The notes below the pieces were generated by a model that worked only from the letters and a program-made list of their open reading frames with translations, did not search any database and was not told the origin of the DNA. DNA of 64,000 bases from Diphasiastrum complanatum (taxonomy: Eukaryota; Streptophyta; Lycopodiopsida; Lycopodiales; Lycopodiaceae): the NCBI GenBank assembly GCA_029204225.1, contig CM055104.1:24691285-24755284 (forward strand), read 5' to 3'. Made by a program: the position numbers and the translations under genes. Below are positions 1 through 12,278 of the stretch, piece by piece; within the stretch, counting starts at the first letter, position 1; each line of letters opens with the position of its first letter.

Positions 1-3000
1 AAAAGTGATGAAAGATCTGCAGTCGGTAAGAAGTCCACTTGACCAGACTCTAATCTGTGATTAACTCTGTTTGAAACTTTCTGATTGTCTGCATGTTTCA
101 TAGCTTTAAGTGAAGCTTGCAATCCAAGCTTATGGATACTCAATTGCTCCTTGTGACTGTTAGAAGTGATACCACTAGAAGGTTCAACCTCATCATCGTC
201 TTCAATTTCAATCACATTGGCTGCCAAGTATGCCTCTTTCTGATTCCTTGAATCCAAAAACTGAGGAAGTTGCATGTTCTGTTTAGAATGGTTTCCTGAA
301 GGCTGTGGGATGGTTTCTACGGCCTTTGATGGTGACAATAAGCTATCCGATTGCAATTGATGGGGGAAACCTTTCATCCGGGATGGTCTATATAAGGCTG
401 ACGTGGAAGAAACTTTCTCTACAAGAGACAGTCCTACATTTTCAGTACCTTTTGTTACAGGAAAACCCAATCCTACATCCAATATGCTAGAATTCTCAGA
501 GCCACGAAAAGACTGTGCACCAAAAGTTTCTATGGATGGACTTACTTTTTGTTTCAGGACCGTATACTGTGAGTCGTTTCTTCTAACTTGAAACAAATTA
601 GATGCTGAAATGGCCGGAGTTCTGCAAGTTTGCATATTGTTAATGATTAGATTGTCGACTTCATGTTCTGAGTGCAGATTATTCCCAGATATGGCCTGAA
701 TATGTGTTCCAGCAAGAGAGTCTCTCTGTTCTTGGACAGAGAAATTTGGCAATTTCAGTCCGCTACAAGTATTGAACCTAATAAGCTCCACATGTTCTTG
801 TCTTTCATAAGAAAAATGAGGAACCTTTGGTAACTCTGGGGCATTGTTTCCTGGAGACGTTGTGCAATTTGATAATTGGCTAGAACCTGGAACAAAAAGA
901 GGATGCACTCTAGAATTATGAGAGGCATTATCTACATCCTTTAAAGAAGAATTATTCATAGCTGGTGTCAGAGCATACTCTATAGATTGTGAGGTTCCTT
1001 CAGGACCTGATATTGCACATTGAACTCCATTTTGTTGCTTCTGATACTGCCAACATTGTTCTTGCTCATTGTTACATCTAGAAGATAGCATAACATTTTT
1101 ACCCATAAGCCGTAGCATAGGCTTTCCCATGTTTGATAAGTCAGTAAAATCCATGGTGGAACAATCCGGGACTGTATCTTGTCCTAAAGAATCACGTGGA
1201 TCTGCATTCAAAACTTTTTCTGGAAGAATATTTTTACAAGCAAACTTGACCCCCTGAGTAATTTTTTTCTGCTGGAGTTGAGAGGTTCCGGATAGCGATA
1301 AAACAGCAGATTCTGCTGTGCTTATGTCTTTCTCGCAAATGGCTTCACTAGTAATTACCTTCAGCTTTGATCCTTCCTGTTTTTGTAAAACATCAGGATC
1401 TGAATCAATAATGATAAGCTTATTACCAGCAAAATTAGTGTCTGTTTTACGCCCTGCTTGTGTAAAATGTGCACTGTAGGGAGTCTGCAATGTGCTTTTT
1501 TTAGTTACCTCTAGACATCGAGCTCCATCCGCATTCACCGAGTACCTCCCAGGAGGGAGTCCTCTTGGAAATGTCCTGAGGACACGATCTCCCATAGCTA
1601 CTGAGATGTTACTTGCAGAAAGCCTGGATTTTGGAGTCTGATCTAAGCCCTTAGGTGCAGCAAGGCTTTCCTTTCCACTTGAAATTGTTGGTAGCATTAT
1701 TGTTGTCGTGGGCACCGTCAGAATATTTACTGCTGACCCAGTTATTTTTGTATCTTGATCTGAACTGCAACTGGGAAAATCCGGAGGAAAGATTCCGGCA
1801 GAATGTTCAGAGTCGAGTCTTGTTCCAGTGGCCAAATCTCTGGCTGATTGATCTGAGGGCACATATGAGATATCATATGAGGGCAGATATGACCTACAAT
1901 CCCTTAACAACCCATTTGCTGCTACACAACCCACAGTTGTAGATTTATCCCCAGCCCCATCACAATTTTCTTGTGAGTTCGTTGACCGCGGAGGAAGGAA
2001 AGAAAAACCAGCAGTGCTAGAATTGGGTTGCTTGCTCAACAACCCTGCAAAATTTACACCTAAATGAGCTCCCATAGTTGCCATAACAACGGCCGCCTTC
2101 CAGCTTAGTTTTGGCCCGTTTGAAATATTTTCATGTTCAACTGACTTGTTCGATTTGAAAATTGGAATCACCGGTTCATGTGACGGTATTGCAGCACCAT
2201 AATCTAGGGCGTGCAAAACTTTACAGGCTAGATATTTTAGACCAATATTCTGCTCTGCAATTTCTACATTTTCTGTTGAAATACAAAGGTCATTTACTCT
2301 TGCATCCGAATTATTGGTATCAGAAGGCTTTTTGTTGTTATTATGTGGGAGACAACAAGGGCTACAGTGTACCGGTGTCGTGTTTGTACTGATTTGCAAA
2401 TTGATCAACTCACTGAAAGTTCTACTTTGGAAGTCCTCGGACGCCTCTTTGGTGCGGAAGGCACACATCTGTTCAGGGGTTGTTTGGCAAGAAGTACCTA
2501 CTAAGCTGTTTCCTACTTTTCCAGCTTGTCCAATGAAGCTTTGATTGGCATCCACGTGAAAGCTTCCACTAATGCTAGATTGTTGCTCTATGCACTGATT
2601 TGTTTGCACTTGAACAGATGGTTCGTGAACGTTGTCCAGCTTACCATCTATTCTAGATTGAGCGTGAAAATCTGATATGTAAACTTTCTCCGAATCACTT
2701 AGAGAGGGATTCCCTTTTTGACACTCTATGTTTGGAGCCCATAGAGACTTGCCCCTGCTTTGACGATTTGTTTCTGAAGAAATATCACCTGGCTGAGCTC
2801 GGTCAGAATGAAAGTGTCTGGCCTCAAAATATTCCTTTGAACGATTATCTGTTCTCTCCAGAAGGGGGTGTTCTGATTGATCACGGTACTGCATACTTTC
2901 AGAGTCTGATACTTCTAAACTTTCGTTTGTCTCAAGAACAATCTGACTACTTTCAAGTGAACTGGTGGACCTATCTGTCATCTCGCATTCTGTATTTGAA

Positions 3001-3452
3001 AGACACACAGGCTGTACTTCAGAACGTCTTGATATACGCTCAATGGTTCCAATTGAGTTCGTGTTTGGTACTGAATCAACCATGTTCCTCACCATCGCAA
3101 CTGGAGGCCACCAAGCTACGTTCAATTTTGGTGAAGGTTGAATACGTTTACCTATCGCTGATACACAGAGGTCTTCACAGGTGTTCAGTTGGCTTAGATT
3201 AGCTGGCTCAAGGGGAGAAGCGCAGTGCATTGCATTGAGTCTCAAAAAGGGGTCCACGCAGTCCTCTTTTTGTTCCTCACCATGATGCTCGCTTTGATAA
3301 TCTTCCTCAGTTATTCTTAAATTCTCATAATCTCGTGCAGCGGATAAACCTGAGTTTAGCCTGCCTCTTATCTGGAATGTCAGCCCCTTATCAACGTAAG
3401 CTACACGGTGATCAGGATCGCTTGCTGTTATACACTGATCATGCGAGGACAC
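1..3452 (-). CDS. Exon 3 (partial) of a HAPLESS 8-like plant gene
   Basis: The minus-strand frame is open without a stop from 3473 to the left edge (checked triplet by triplet), so the exon continues beyond the window. I start it at 3452, after the acceptor TGTGCCCAG, with a CTAAC branch-point-like motif about 20 nt upstream; the acceptor lies on a codon boundary, matching the phase-0 donor of exon 2 at 28559. The 1,150 codons are Ser/Asn/Gln-rich and probably largely disordered, with no membrane segment. A segment near 1110-1150 reads GKPMLRLMGKNVML; RLMGK-type motifs are known to me from the C-terminal half of plant HAPLESS 8-like proteins. An acidic run (EIEDDDE) lies near position 200. 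Function unknown; the Arabidopsis members are named from a pollen-transmission screen. Coding is firm; family identity and the join to exon 2 are inference. Confidence 0.85.
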   Translation of the reverse strand, partial: MSSHDQCITASDPDHRVAYVDKGLTFQIRGRLNSGLSAARDYENLRITEEDYQSEHHGEEQKEDCVDPFLRLNAMHCASPLEPANLSQLNTCEDLCVSAIGKRIQPSPKLNVAWWPPVAMVRNMVDSVPNTNSIGTIERISRRSEVQPVCLSNTECEMTDRSTSSLESSQIVLETNESLEVSDSESMQYRDQSEHPLLERTDNRSKEYFEARHFHSDRAQPGDISSETNRQSRGKSLWAPNIECQKGNPSLSDSEKVYISDFHAQSRIDGKLDNVHEPSVQVQTNQCIEQQSSISGSFHVDANQSFIGQAGKVGNSLVGTSCQTTPEQMCAFRTKEASEDFQSRTFSELINLQISTNTTPVHCSPCCLPHNNNKKPSDTNNSDARVNDLCISTENVEIAEQNIGLKYLACKVLHALDYGAAIPSHEPVIPIFKSNKSVEHENISNGPKLSWKAAVVMATMGAHLGVNFAGLLSKQPNSSTAGFSFLPPRSTNSQENCDGAGDKSTTVGCVAANGLLRDCRSYLPSYDISYVPSDQSARDLATGTRLDSEHSAGIFPPDFPSCSSDQDTKITGSAVNILTVPTTTIMLPTISSGKESLAAPKGLDQTPKSRLSASNISVAMGDRVLRTFPRGLPPGRYSVNADGARCLEVTKKSTLQTPYSAHFTQAGRKTDTNFAGNKLIIIDSDPDVLQKQEGSKLKVITSEAICEKDISTAESAVLSLSGTSQLQQKKITQGVKFACKNILPEKVLNADPRDSLGQDTVPDCSTMDFTDLSNMGKPMLRLMGKNVMLSSRCNNEQEQCWQYQKQQNGVQCAISGPEGTSQSIEYALTPAMNNSSLKDVDNASHNSRVHPLFVPGSSQLSNCTTSPGNNAPELPKVPHFSYERQEHVELIRFNTCSGLKLPNFSVQEQRDSLAGTHIQAISGNNLHSEHEVDNLIINNMQTCRTPAISASNLFQVRRNDSQYTVLKQKVSPSIETFGAQSFRGSENSSILDVGLGFPVTKGTENVGLSLVEKVSSTSALYRPSRMKGFPHQLQSDSLLSPSKAVETIPQPSGNHSKQNMQLPQFLDSRNQKEAYLAANVIEIEDDDEVEPSSGITSNSHKEQLSIHKLGLQASLKAMKHADNQKVSNRVNHRLESGQVDFLPTADLSSL

Positions 3453-3478
3453 CTGGGCACAGATTTGTGCGAGTTAGC

Positions 3479-4849
3479 CAGAAGAAAACTTGGTGATCCA
3501 TGTAGCTAAAATGTTCTTATTGAAAATATACGAATCCTAGTTTTTCAGAACGAGAGCTGTCTTTATGCAGGAGGTAAGTTTAAGAAGCAACCTCTTATAT
3601 ACCTGTAAACATATCTAACTTAACAAGGACAAATGTCGAAACATTCAGCTTATGAACTCTCAAATGCTAGATCTGAATTGAAATCATGAATCTACAATGG
3701 ACATTTGTTTTGTGGCAATTGAAATCCTAACCTGCGTCATACATCACCGCCATAGAAATACAAAACGAAAAGTCTTGCCGAGTGAAAAAAAAATTGTGCT
3801 AACCATATAAATTTAGTTGTAAGAATCATGGTAACCAGAATACAATAATCGATTCACAGTATAATCCTTGATGCAGCAGAAGAAGCATCTTGTTTTATTA
3901 AGCAGCTCAGATTATCGATGTTTTGTTGGAACCAAAGTAGAACATGAATACAATTAGGTGCCTGGCAGTATAGCAGGTCTTAACACCCATATAGCCCCAC
4001 AATCAGCACTTCATAATTTGTAAAACTTGCAGTCAGATTTTCTTTCTATCCGGATCGAGGCCACGCACAAGTGAGTATTAAAATAAATACTGTTTACCTT
4101 AAGACTGTCTCGCAATACTCGCCTCCGAAGCCCTTCCAGAATTTGGATATCAGAGCTGCCCTATACTTAGTAAAGCCCTCCAATACATAAATGGGGTTGG
4201 AGACTTCTATATTGAAATAGATGTGAAAAAGACAGGATCCTTCCTCTCCGTGGCAAAAGATTTATAGTTTTCCTGAAGTTCCCTCAAAAGTATCATACTA
4301 AGCATTACCTGCCTGCTTATAGGGTTCCAACACATTCATTGCATAAACCTTTATGCGTCAAGTGGAATTGATCTTCAAGATAGGTCTTGTCCTGTTTGTG
4401 GCACCGAGAATAAATCTTAGTTCATCTTTGTTTTTTGTCTATCCTTTAAATTTCTGGGAACAATTTTGATCTTCTGCTTCTATGAGTTTGCAACTTCCAA
4501 GATATTTGGTCAAATCAACTTTACTGGGTACTGGTTTTCTACTGATTTAAAAGCTGAACCATGACGGCATTTCTGCACAATCAGTATGGTGTGGCTCATA
4601 TGAAATTTGAGAAACTAAAAGGTTTCGATGGGAAGCAGACAACATTTGTTAATGTATCAGGTTGCATACTCTCTTTTATAATCAACAAGAGCTGTTCATT
4701 TGTCATGTGAGCTGCAATTAGATTCAAGGTATTCTGTGGATTCTTGAGATCAAAAAAACCACCATATGTAAACAACATTTTATAGCGACAAAATTGGCAT
4801 ATTATGAATGTGTAGGCTCCTTAGATTGAAAGCAGACAATCCATAAAGG
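3479..4849. other. Intron sequence without recognised feature
   Basis: This stretch is AT-rich with scattered stops in all frames. A 60-codon minus-strand frame at 4596-4778 has no family resemblance. I see no LTR end, terminal inverted repeat or RNA gene. Confidence 0.5.
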
Positions 4850-4857
4850 GTTTGTAT

Positions 4858-5719
4858 CATAGTTGCACTGTGTTTTTGAAAACGCGTTTCTGAAATGGGG
4901 GAGCGTTTCTGAGAAACGTTTTTTTTTTGTGGGCAATATGGCTATCAAATTAAAGCATTTATTAAGGGCAGTTCATTTATGTAGGTTGCCGAATGTTTCG
5001 GGAACACTATGGTCCCGATATCTTTTCTGTCAATTCATTTAGAGCTACTATTGGGTCCAATGAGGCCTATGATTGAACTTCATTCCTGCTAGTTACCATT
5101 CTCAGGTTCAACTACAACACAATTGACCTCGACATCAAGTTCAAAATTTAGCTCATTGGAAATTAGACCTAAGGACAAGACCATAAGGGAGAAGCCCGTT
5201 GATGTGTTGCTCATCAACCTTCGATGCAGGATCATCGTCAAACACTTGACGTGGCTATTCAATCACAAGTTGTCATGACTCAATCAAATGTTAACAACAT
5301 TGATTTTTAGGATGTCTAGTAACGATTTATTGGCTTTTTCAAATGTTTTGGCAGTTAGGGCCTTATTTAGCTACATTTGGGATCTCAAAAATATTTACAT
5401 GCATGGTGTGGCTCAAGTTGATATGCATGGCACAACCATTTTTACAATGGAGACCTTAAGTCGTGGAATGGGAGGCTGGAAACTTTTACTAAAAGCTACG
5501 AATACCATTGATGGGTCCTCGTCTGGTAGCTTTTACTGATAGAGATATGAGTTTCTTTGAGGGAGAACTAAGTTTCTTTAAGGGAGAACTAAGAAAGGAA
5601 CAATTTAGTATAACCTGCAAAGCAATGCCATATCATGAATATTTGTTTGTGTTTATGAGAAACACGTTTCTTGGCACGTTTTTGTCCAGAAACCTGTTTC
5701 GCGTTTCTGTGCAACTATG
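4858..5719. mobile_element. Non-autonomous hAT-like DNA transposon with 8-bp TSD
   Basis: The 862-bp element begins CATAGTTGCAC and ends with its exact inverse GTGCAACTATG. It is flanked on both sides by the identical octamer GTTTGTAT (4850-4857 and 5720-5727). An 8-bp target duplication is the signature of hAT (and P) elements. Subterminal zones hold several copies of GTTTCT/AGAAAC-type motifs (4880-4920 and 5655-5708), typical of transposase-binding regions. There is no transposase frame, so it would need a transposase supplied in trans. The identical TSD argues for recent insertion. Confidence 0.8.
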
Positions 5720-5727
5720 GTTTGTAT

Positions 5728-6180
5728 ATTGATTAAATATGTCTGTAAAACTCTAGAAAGTATGAGCTATAAAACAAATGTTAGCTATAAAGTGAAATGC
5801 TTTGCCAATCCATTACACTTGGCAAATATTTTTCAAAACTATCCAACCAACCTAGATCAAAACATATATCTAGGCCCCAAGACATGGACCAACAAGAACT
5901 CAATAGAGAGAGATGTCACATCAATAACATGAAGCTACCAAATACCAAAATCAAGTTCCCATTAAGGGAAGCCTATGAGTATACTTATAAGTGTGAATTT
6001 TAGGAAAAATGTGAAGATATGCTATGTTGTCACTTGTGCATCATTGTGGATCATGATTGTATTGGAAAAGTCCTTAATTTTGTGAATTCACTATGTATTC
6101 CTTTGATTGGGTTTTTATGCAAGCATAAAACATAGACATATGGAGAATTTTCTAGAGACAACTACTCACAAGTTAATTGA
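5728..6180. other. Intron sequence without recognised feature
   Basis: AT-rich sequence between the hAT-like element and the decayed copia. Short plus-strand frames here show no domain. Confidence 0.4.
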
Positions 6181-7723
6181 CTTGTTAACTTAGAAGAGAT
6201 TTATAATTTGATTGAATGTGGTGATCTAGAGATTTGTTAGTATCCTCAAAAAAGACATAGATGCTATCTCTAGGATATCTTGTAACCATGATGCTTTACA
6301 ACAAAGACTTTGAGCTTGAGAAAGCTGTCAAACACTTGTGCTTTAAATGTAAGCAAGAAAAAACAACAATACCTTGAGTAATCATCTATGAACGTAACAG
6401 ACATGGTGGCACCTCCATCTGTCTTTGTACTTGGTGGATCAACTCAAGTGGATGAGTTGTCCTTGTGATGAAACTTGGGAATGGCTTCTTATGTGCTTTT
6501 GAAAGAGCACATTTTTCACACACCTTCTCCTCTCTGGCTAAGGACTTTCAAAGGCCTAAAGCAAGCTCCTCCTTGCACTTGACCTCCAATGAACTTGAAT
6601 TGATGTGGCCAAGTCATTTGGCCCACAAATCAAAGCTTGATAACTTGCTCTCCATAGCTATCATCACAATGTTAGTGTCCACAAAGCCATCAAGCTTGAA
6701 CAACCTACTATTCCTATGCCATAACCAATGATCTTGCCATCCTTCTTATTGTTATATGTAAGCAAGCTCCTTGTTTGAGTCTTTAACTCTCATCACATAT
6801 TAATGACCACTCTCATCTTTTGCTTGAAAACATTGAAGAACTTTGTTCTTCAAGGATAGCAAATTTTTTTTAGATTCATATATCTTTTGAAGAGTTTCTC
6901 ATGCTTCTTGAACCTATCTTCTTGTATCTAGCAGCCTCTTGAGGATGAATAGGCTCATCCTCTTCACCATTCACTTTGTCCATTAAGTCTTGTAAAACAA
7001 GTACGGACTCCATTCATATCTTCCAAATAGAGTAATTTGATGCATTCAATCTACCATATGGATCCAAGAGATATGCACTTATGGATGCCACCTCTCCCTA
7101 ATCAAGAGATTGATCACAAAAAATAGATGCAAAATAGAAGTGACTCAAATCTAGCTATCCCACTAGCTAGGGACTTGAGAAAGCTCAAAACTTGACCTCT
7201 GAACAAGATCCTGCTTGATGTTGAGCTAAATCAAATCTATCTAAAACAAGAGAATTATAAACTAGCTTGAATTGAGATGGAAATTGGACCTATAATTACC
7301 TCCTCCTTGATTTTGGTTTCAAAAGGTGCTTGGATTAAGCTAACCTAAATCAAATGGAATCAATTGCAGATAAATGCTACTTTAAATTATCCCTATGAAA
7401 TTAGGTTGAACCATTAAGCAACAACCAATCCAAACTATTCCATCAATGCTAGCAAATTTGAACACAATCTTGGCTAGAATTGCATTCTAGCATGAGAACT
7501 TCACAAAATCCTTGGATTGATCTAAATGACACATTCTAAGACTTAGATAAGCCTAAGAATGACCTGCTACAGCTCCAAGAATGCTGATCTAACTTCCTAT
7601 TGAGTGATTGAAAGCTATTTCTTGTGATAGACTCTACAAACCGGGTGGCAACTAGTAGAAGAACTCACAAAACTTGCTAATTTTGATCACTATAATTCAT
7701 TTCTTGGTTTGGCTATGATACCA
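6180..7723 (-). pseudogene. Decayed Ty1/copia gag-integrase region (copia 1)
   Basis: On the minus strand, 6720-6480 translates with interruptions to the GAG-pre-integrase zinc region (LGHINSSSLEVK, then VCEKCALSKAHKKPF, giving the HHCC pattern). Sequence to its left gives an integrase-core start (SVTFIDDYSRYCCFF) near 6390-6340. Gag-like sequence with stops extends to about 7700. No RT follows, so the 3' part is missing. The reading frame is broken many times, making this an old insertion in the host intron. Exact borders are uncertain. Confidence 0.65.
7712..7723 (-). other. Copia primer-binding site (tRNA-iMet type)
   Basis: The minus strand reads TGGTATCATAGC, one base away from the copia primer site TGGTATCAGAGC complementary to initiator tRNA-Met. 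It lies just upstream of the decayed gag region of copia 1 and three bases from the putative LTR end, so it fixes the element's orientation. Confidence 0.7.
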
Positions 7724-7726
7724 TCT

Positions 7727-8340
7727 TGAAATAACAAAAAATTGACTCCAATAGATCCTAGAAATGATGGAAAAAACACCTAATTAAGATCCAATCAAGA
7801 TCATGAAACTAGAACACAAAACAATCTATTGATTTCTCGCTTATCTTGGCTTGAACTCCACTCTATGGCTCCAAAATTGTGCAAAAGGCTTCACACATGT
7901 GACTCTATGGCCTGTTCAGACATGAGTATAGTACCAACACTTTCAGATCAATTGAATCATTACAAGAAACCAAATGATCAAAGCAATCAATACTAAAATT
8001 GTAGACAAAAACTAGTTATGAAGGAAGATCTCAAATTTTCATCAATGATCTGCTTGAGAAATCCCACATGGATATATACAGAATCATCTCGGATCTAAGG
8101 GTTTAGGGTTACTCTAATCCATTCATGATCTAAACCTAACATCTAATCTTTTAGGTCATAAGATCCACCCTAATCGGGGGTCGAGATCTCGAGATCCTTC
8201 ATCAAGATAAAATTGCTATTTTTAGCTCCTACAAAATCTCTAGCTTATCTATGTACATTTTGGCCTCATTTCAAAGGTGCCACAACAATGTTAGGCTTCG
8301 AATAATCATTATTAAAAAGGTCCTAACCTAGTTGACATGT
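7727..8340 (-). repeat. Putative 5' LTR of copia 1
   Basis: Sequence immediately outside the primer-binding site, starting TGAAATAAC on the plus strand. A CACATGTG palindrome at 7894-7901 resembles those in the other copia LTRs of this window. I did not find a second copy, so the right border (about 8340) is a guess. Confidence 0.4.
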
Positions 8341-8960
8341 GTGACATCCCACATCATGGCCAAATCACAATTTTCAAGTAGAATTTACAGACTAGCTTGT
8401 TAAAAATCTAACATACATTGATATTCTATTCTAGGCTAGAAATGTAATTAGTAATCTTGAGAGAGCCCACACACTCCAATTAAGACTTGTGGATGGTGCA
8501 TAGTGTTTGAAGACTACCTCGATTCATAATTGATTATTATTGTTATGGCTTGGGGCCATCGTGGCCCTCGTGAAATAATCAAAGTCATAATTAATGATTA
8601 GAGACCTCAAAACTCAAGGTGGTAGATTAGTATGAATCTAACAATGACTCATAAGAGAAGTGGATGATGTTAGGCTACAGATGTGTCTAGTGAGGTGTCA
8701 CAGTTCACTACTAGTGGTGAAGGGGCCTTGGAGGGTGTAAGTACACCTAGTGTATGCTTGATTTTAGTGATTGTAGCTACATGTTGTTGGTGTGAAATCT
8801 CTCTCCTATTGAGTTTCTATGGTCCATAGCTTGGGGACTAGGTCCGTTCGATCTAGGTTTGGTTGAGTTGATTTCTACACCATCCAATTCCCTTTGGTTT
8901 CTTTGTCTCAATCATCTAGTTTGGATCCTTAGTATTGGTTTTGAAAGAATCGAATGGTGG
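8341..8960. repeat. LTR-like sequence related to the solo LTR at 35172-35644
   Basis: The stretch around 8830-8870 (CATAGCTTGGGGACTAG, then GATCTAGGTTTGGTTG) matches 35515-35575 closely, and an earlier block (GAGAGAGCCCACACACTC near 8460) resembles GAGAGGACCCAGACACTC near 35283. Both appear to be diverged members of one LTR family. Borders are not defined here. Confidence 0.4.
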
Positions 8961-9366
8961 ACAAGCGTATCCAACTACACCTAGATTCAAAGGGATCTAG
9001 CCCCAAAAGCTGTGGACCAATCAATGCTCTCACTCCAATAACATCTAGTCTTTGATTTCTAGTGGAGGCTTTTATATTATGGGTATATTCTCGAATGCCC
9101 TCTATAGTGATCAAGTGCTCCCTTATGATTTGTCAAAACAACGAGTAATATATGAATGATAATTACTTAATCATAATTTATATAGTTTTCAATTGCACAT
9201 AATATGGGATAACATACAAGAGCATGTTAAAAAACATGATTATTATGACTGTCAGAAGATGTATGAGTCACCTGAAATCCTTTCCATGAAAAAAGATTTG
9301 GACTTTAAAAGAATTAGGTTAGTTGAATTTATTCCTTCTCTGCCTAATCGAAGACAAGTACTACAT

Positions 9367-11880
9367 GACAGTCAAACTATCAAAGGTAGTCAAACTAATG
9401 AGGAAGGTCCAACTATTGAAAGAGTATCGACTATCGACAAATGCTTAAATGTTTGATTCGAACAACTCGACTCAAACATTCGAACTTTTGTCACCCTCAA
9501 CTCCAACAAACTCGACTACGACTCGAACCGACAAATTGTTGATTATCAAATCGACGTGGTACCACTCAAAATAAAGCTAGTCACCTATATTAGCTAGATT
9601 ATCAACTGTGCAACTATTTTGAAAATGATAGTAGCCACGATTTCTACCTATTCAAATAACATCAGCCATGTTTGCTACCTACCTAGATAGTGCCAGACAT
9701 GATCGTCGCCAAGATCCACCTCAGACAACAAAGCTCAACGTCTCAATACATTTGTATATATTTGATTAATTGCATAGCTTAGAATATGTCAAGCATATCA
9801 AGCAAAACAAGCATTCGGAATCAAATGTTCATTGCGATTAATGATCAAACACAATAGATATTATCACATCGATTAGATTCACTGACAGACAAAGATTTAG
9901 AATAAGCTATCGAATGATCTTTGAATCATTGAAGCTTTTATAGAACTAAAAGCTAGTTTTGAATACATAGTTTGTACTGTGATTGTCTTGTACTCATAAT
10001 TTCATCTGAATTGTATTCTTTGTTTTCTAAATCAATTCATTGTATTATTGCATCATGAATAATGTCAGTGTGAATTTATGCCACTTTACTTTATTGTTTC
10101 ATTTGATGCTCCTTTTTTACTGATCTATCTGAACTATCTATCGCTTCTACCACTAACAATCATTAGACTTTGTGTTTGTCAACGTATTTGGTCCTATCAG
10201 TTCTAACGACTTTGAAGTCAAAACCAAATAGAATTAGCCGAGTCGTTCGACTCGACACTCTGATTCAATTTGATATGCGTAGCATATGCCTTGAGAGATT
10301 TGAGCTTGAATTCATTCACTTGACCATGGTACTAAAACCAAGGGTTATCTAATCCATATATTTGATCTCAATTGCTTGACATTGAAGCTTCCCACAAAAC
10401 CTGATTCTATCGATTGATAGAATAATAGTTTTTTTTTGTTTTGTTAATAGCACTAAATTTTCTTTTCTTAAGTCATTGATAATTATCATGATCACTTAGA
10501 CTAAGTTTCACATGGATTCCCAAAACAAGACTGGTCTCATTGCAGACAAGCTCGATGAATTCAGCTACCATTTGTGGAAATTTAAGATGAAAATTGTGCT
10601 AATGGCCAAGGATTTGTATGATGTTGTCACATGTGTCAAAGTTAGACCCCAAGCAAATGAAATATCAATTCTTAGGTAGAAGCTAAAAGATGGCAAAGCC
10701 TTCGCACTGATCATCCCTAAATTTTTAGCTATGAAAATCGGGCACATATATGAAGCTCAGACATCAAAAGAAGTTTGGGATATCCTGAGCACATTGAACA
10801 ACATGAGGGATTTAACTTGCAAGTTACATCTCATAAAAAAGCTATTCTCACTCAGAATGGCAAATGGTGATTCACTGTAGAATCACAATAACTAGTTCAA
10901 GAACCTACTACAACAGATGGCCGTTATTGGATCAGTGCTCTATGATCAAGATGCAATGATGACACTGCTATCGAGTTTTCCATCCACATACACGAGAATC
11001 AAAGATAGCTACCTACACAACAATCAAACTATCAAAGGCAGTCCAACTATTGAGGAAGGCCCAACTATGAAAGGAGTATTGAGACTACTGACAAATGCTC
11101 GAATGATTGATTTGAACAAGTCGAAAAAAACATTCAAACCTTCATCACTCTCAACTCCAACGGGCTCAACTTTGACAAATTGTCGACTATCCACACAAAA
11201 TAAAACTAGTCACCTACATTAGCTACATCATACACTATGCAATTGTTTTGACAATGACAACAACCATGATCTCTACCTATTCAGATAGCATCCATCGCAT
11301 CTGCCAAGTACTTGGATAGTGATAGCCAAGATCACCACCAAGATCCACCTCAGATAGCAAAGCTCAACATTTAAATACATGTGTATATATATTAGACAAA
11401 ACAAGTAGTTGGAATTAGATAATCATTGTAATCATTGAACACAGTAGATGTTATCACATCAGATTCAGATAGAGAATTAGTTCAATGATCTTCAAATCAT
11501 CAAAGCTGTTACAAAATTAGGAGCTAATTTCAAGTACGTGGTTTCTACTATAATTGTCTTATGCTCGTCATACCTGACTTGTATGTTTTATGTTCTGAAC
11601 CAATTCATTGTCTTATTGCGTTCAAAAGAATATTAGTGTGAATGTTATGTTACTCTGCTTTATCGTTTTCTTTGATGCAGCTCTCTTACCGATTTGTCTA
11701 AGCTGTTTGTCGCTTTCGCAACTAACAATCATTAGACATTGTTTATCTACGTAATCGACTCTACTAGTGTTGATGACTTCAAAGTTAAATCCAAGTAGAA
11801 TCAGCCGAGACGTAGGCATACCACATGCAAGGGAATTGAGCTTGAATACTACAACCCACTCGAAGTTTCCCAACAAACTC
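9367..11880 (+). mobile_element. LTR-gag-LTR copia remnant
   Basis: Two diverged direct repeats flank a gag fragment. The left copy spans about 9367-10350 and the right about 11024-11880. They share CAATCAAACTATCAAAGG-type starts, a CAAGATCCACCTCAGA block (9711 and 11338), AACAATCATTAGAC (10155 and 11725) and a GAATTGAGCTTGAA-like end. Only gag lies between them. The arrangement resembles internally deleted non-autonomous copia elements that keep gag alone. No target duplication was found. Confidence 0.55.
10511..11020 (+). pseudogene. Copia Gag N-terminal fragment
   Basis: The plus strand from ATG at 10511 reads MDSQNKTGLIADKLDEFSYH and then LWKFKMKIVLMAKDLYDVV, the usual start of copia Gag (UBN2/DUF4219 type). 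An in-frame TAG interrupts it at about 10676. A second block (SKEVWDILSTLNNMRDLT) follows near 10770. It runs straight into the right LTR near 11024. No zinc knuckle, protease or integrase is present. Confidence 0.65.
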
Positions 11881-12273
11881 AACCTTAGACTCTCATTGAA
11901 AAAATGCTATGCAATTCTTATTTCCACTCAATATATATTGGGTTCAATCTAGAATAATTTCTTAAGTTCCAATCTAGAATAACTTAAGGTCATATAAAAT
12001 TTTATGTCATGGAGCTTTGACTTTTGGTCTATGCTAGAGACATCCAACTCCGTTTCAATTTTGTAGGATATTTTCAAAGCAATCCAACCTTATTTCCAAT
12101 CGCCAAAATAATTCGAAACAAAAAAATTTCATCTATTGTAAGCACATATCCATCTAAAAAAAATCAATGTGAACTATGGCTCATAAGTGATATTATGATC
12201 AACAATATTGGTGAATAATTTTATAGTATATGAATAAATTGAAGAGACTAGTTAAACTATAAAAGATATGTTG
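11881..12273. other. Intron sequence without recognised feature
   Basis: AT-rich spacer between the copia remnant and the gypsy element. It ends with GAAGA at 12274-12278, the target duplication of that element. Confidence 0.4.
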
Positions 12274-12278
12274 GAAGA

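Noticed and set aside
2162-3202. Plus-strand frames of 76-156 codons
   Set aside because: They lie antisense to the continuous 1,150-codon minus-strand exon and have no domain; they are shadows of it.
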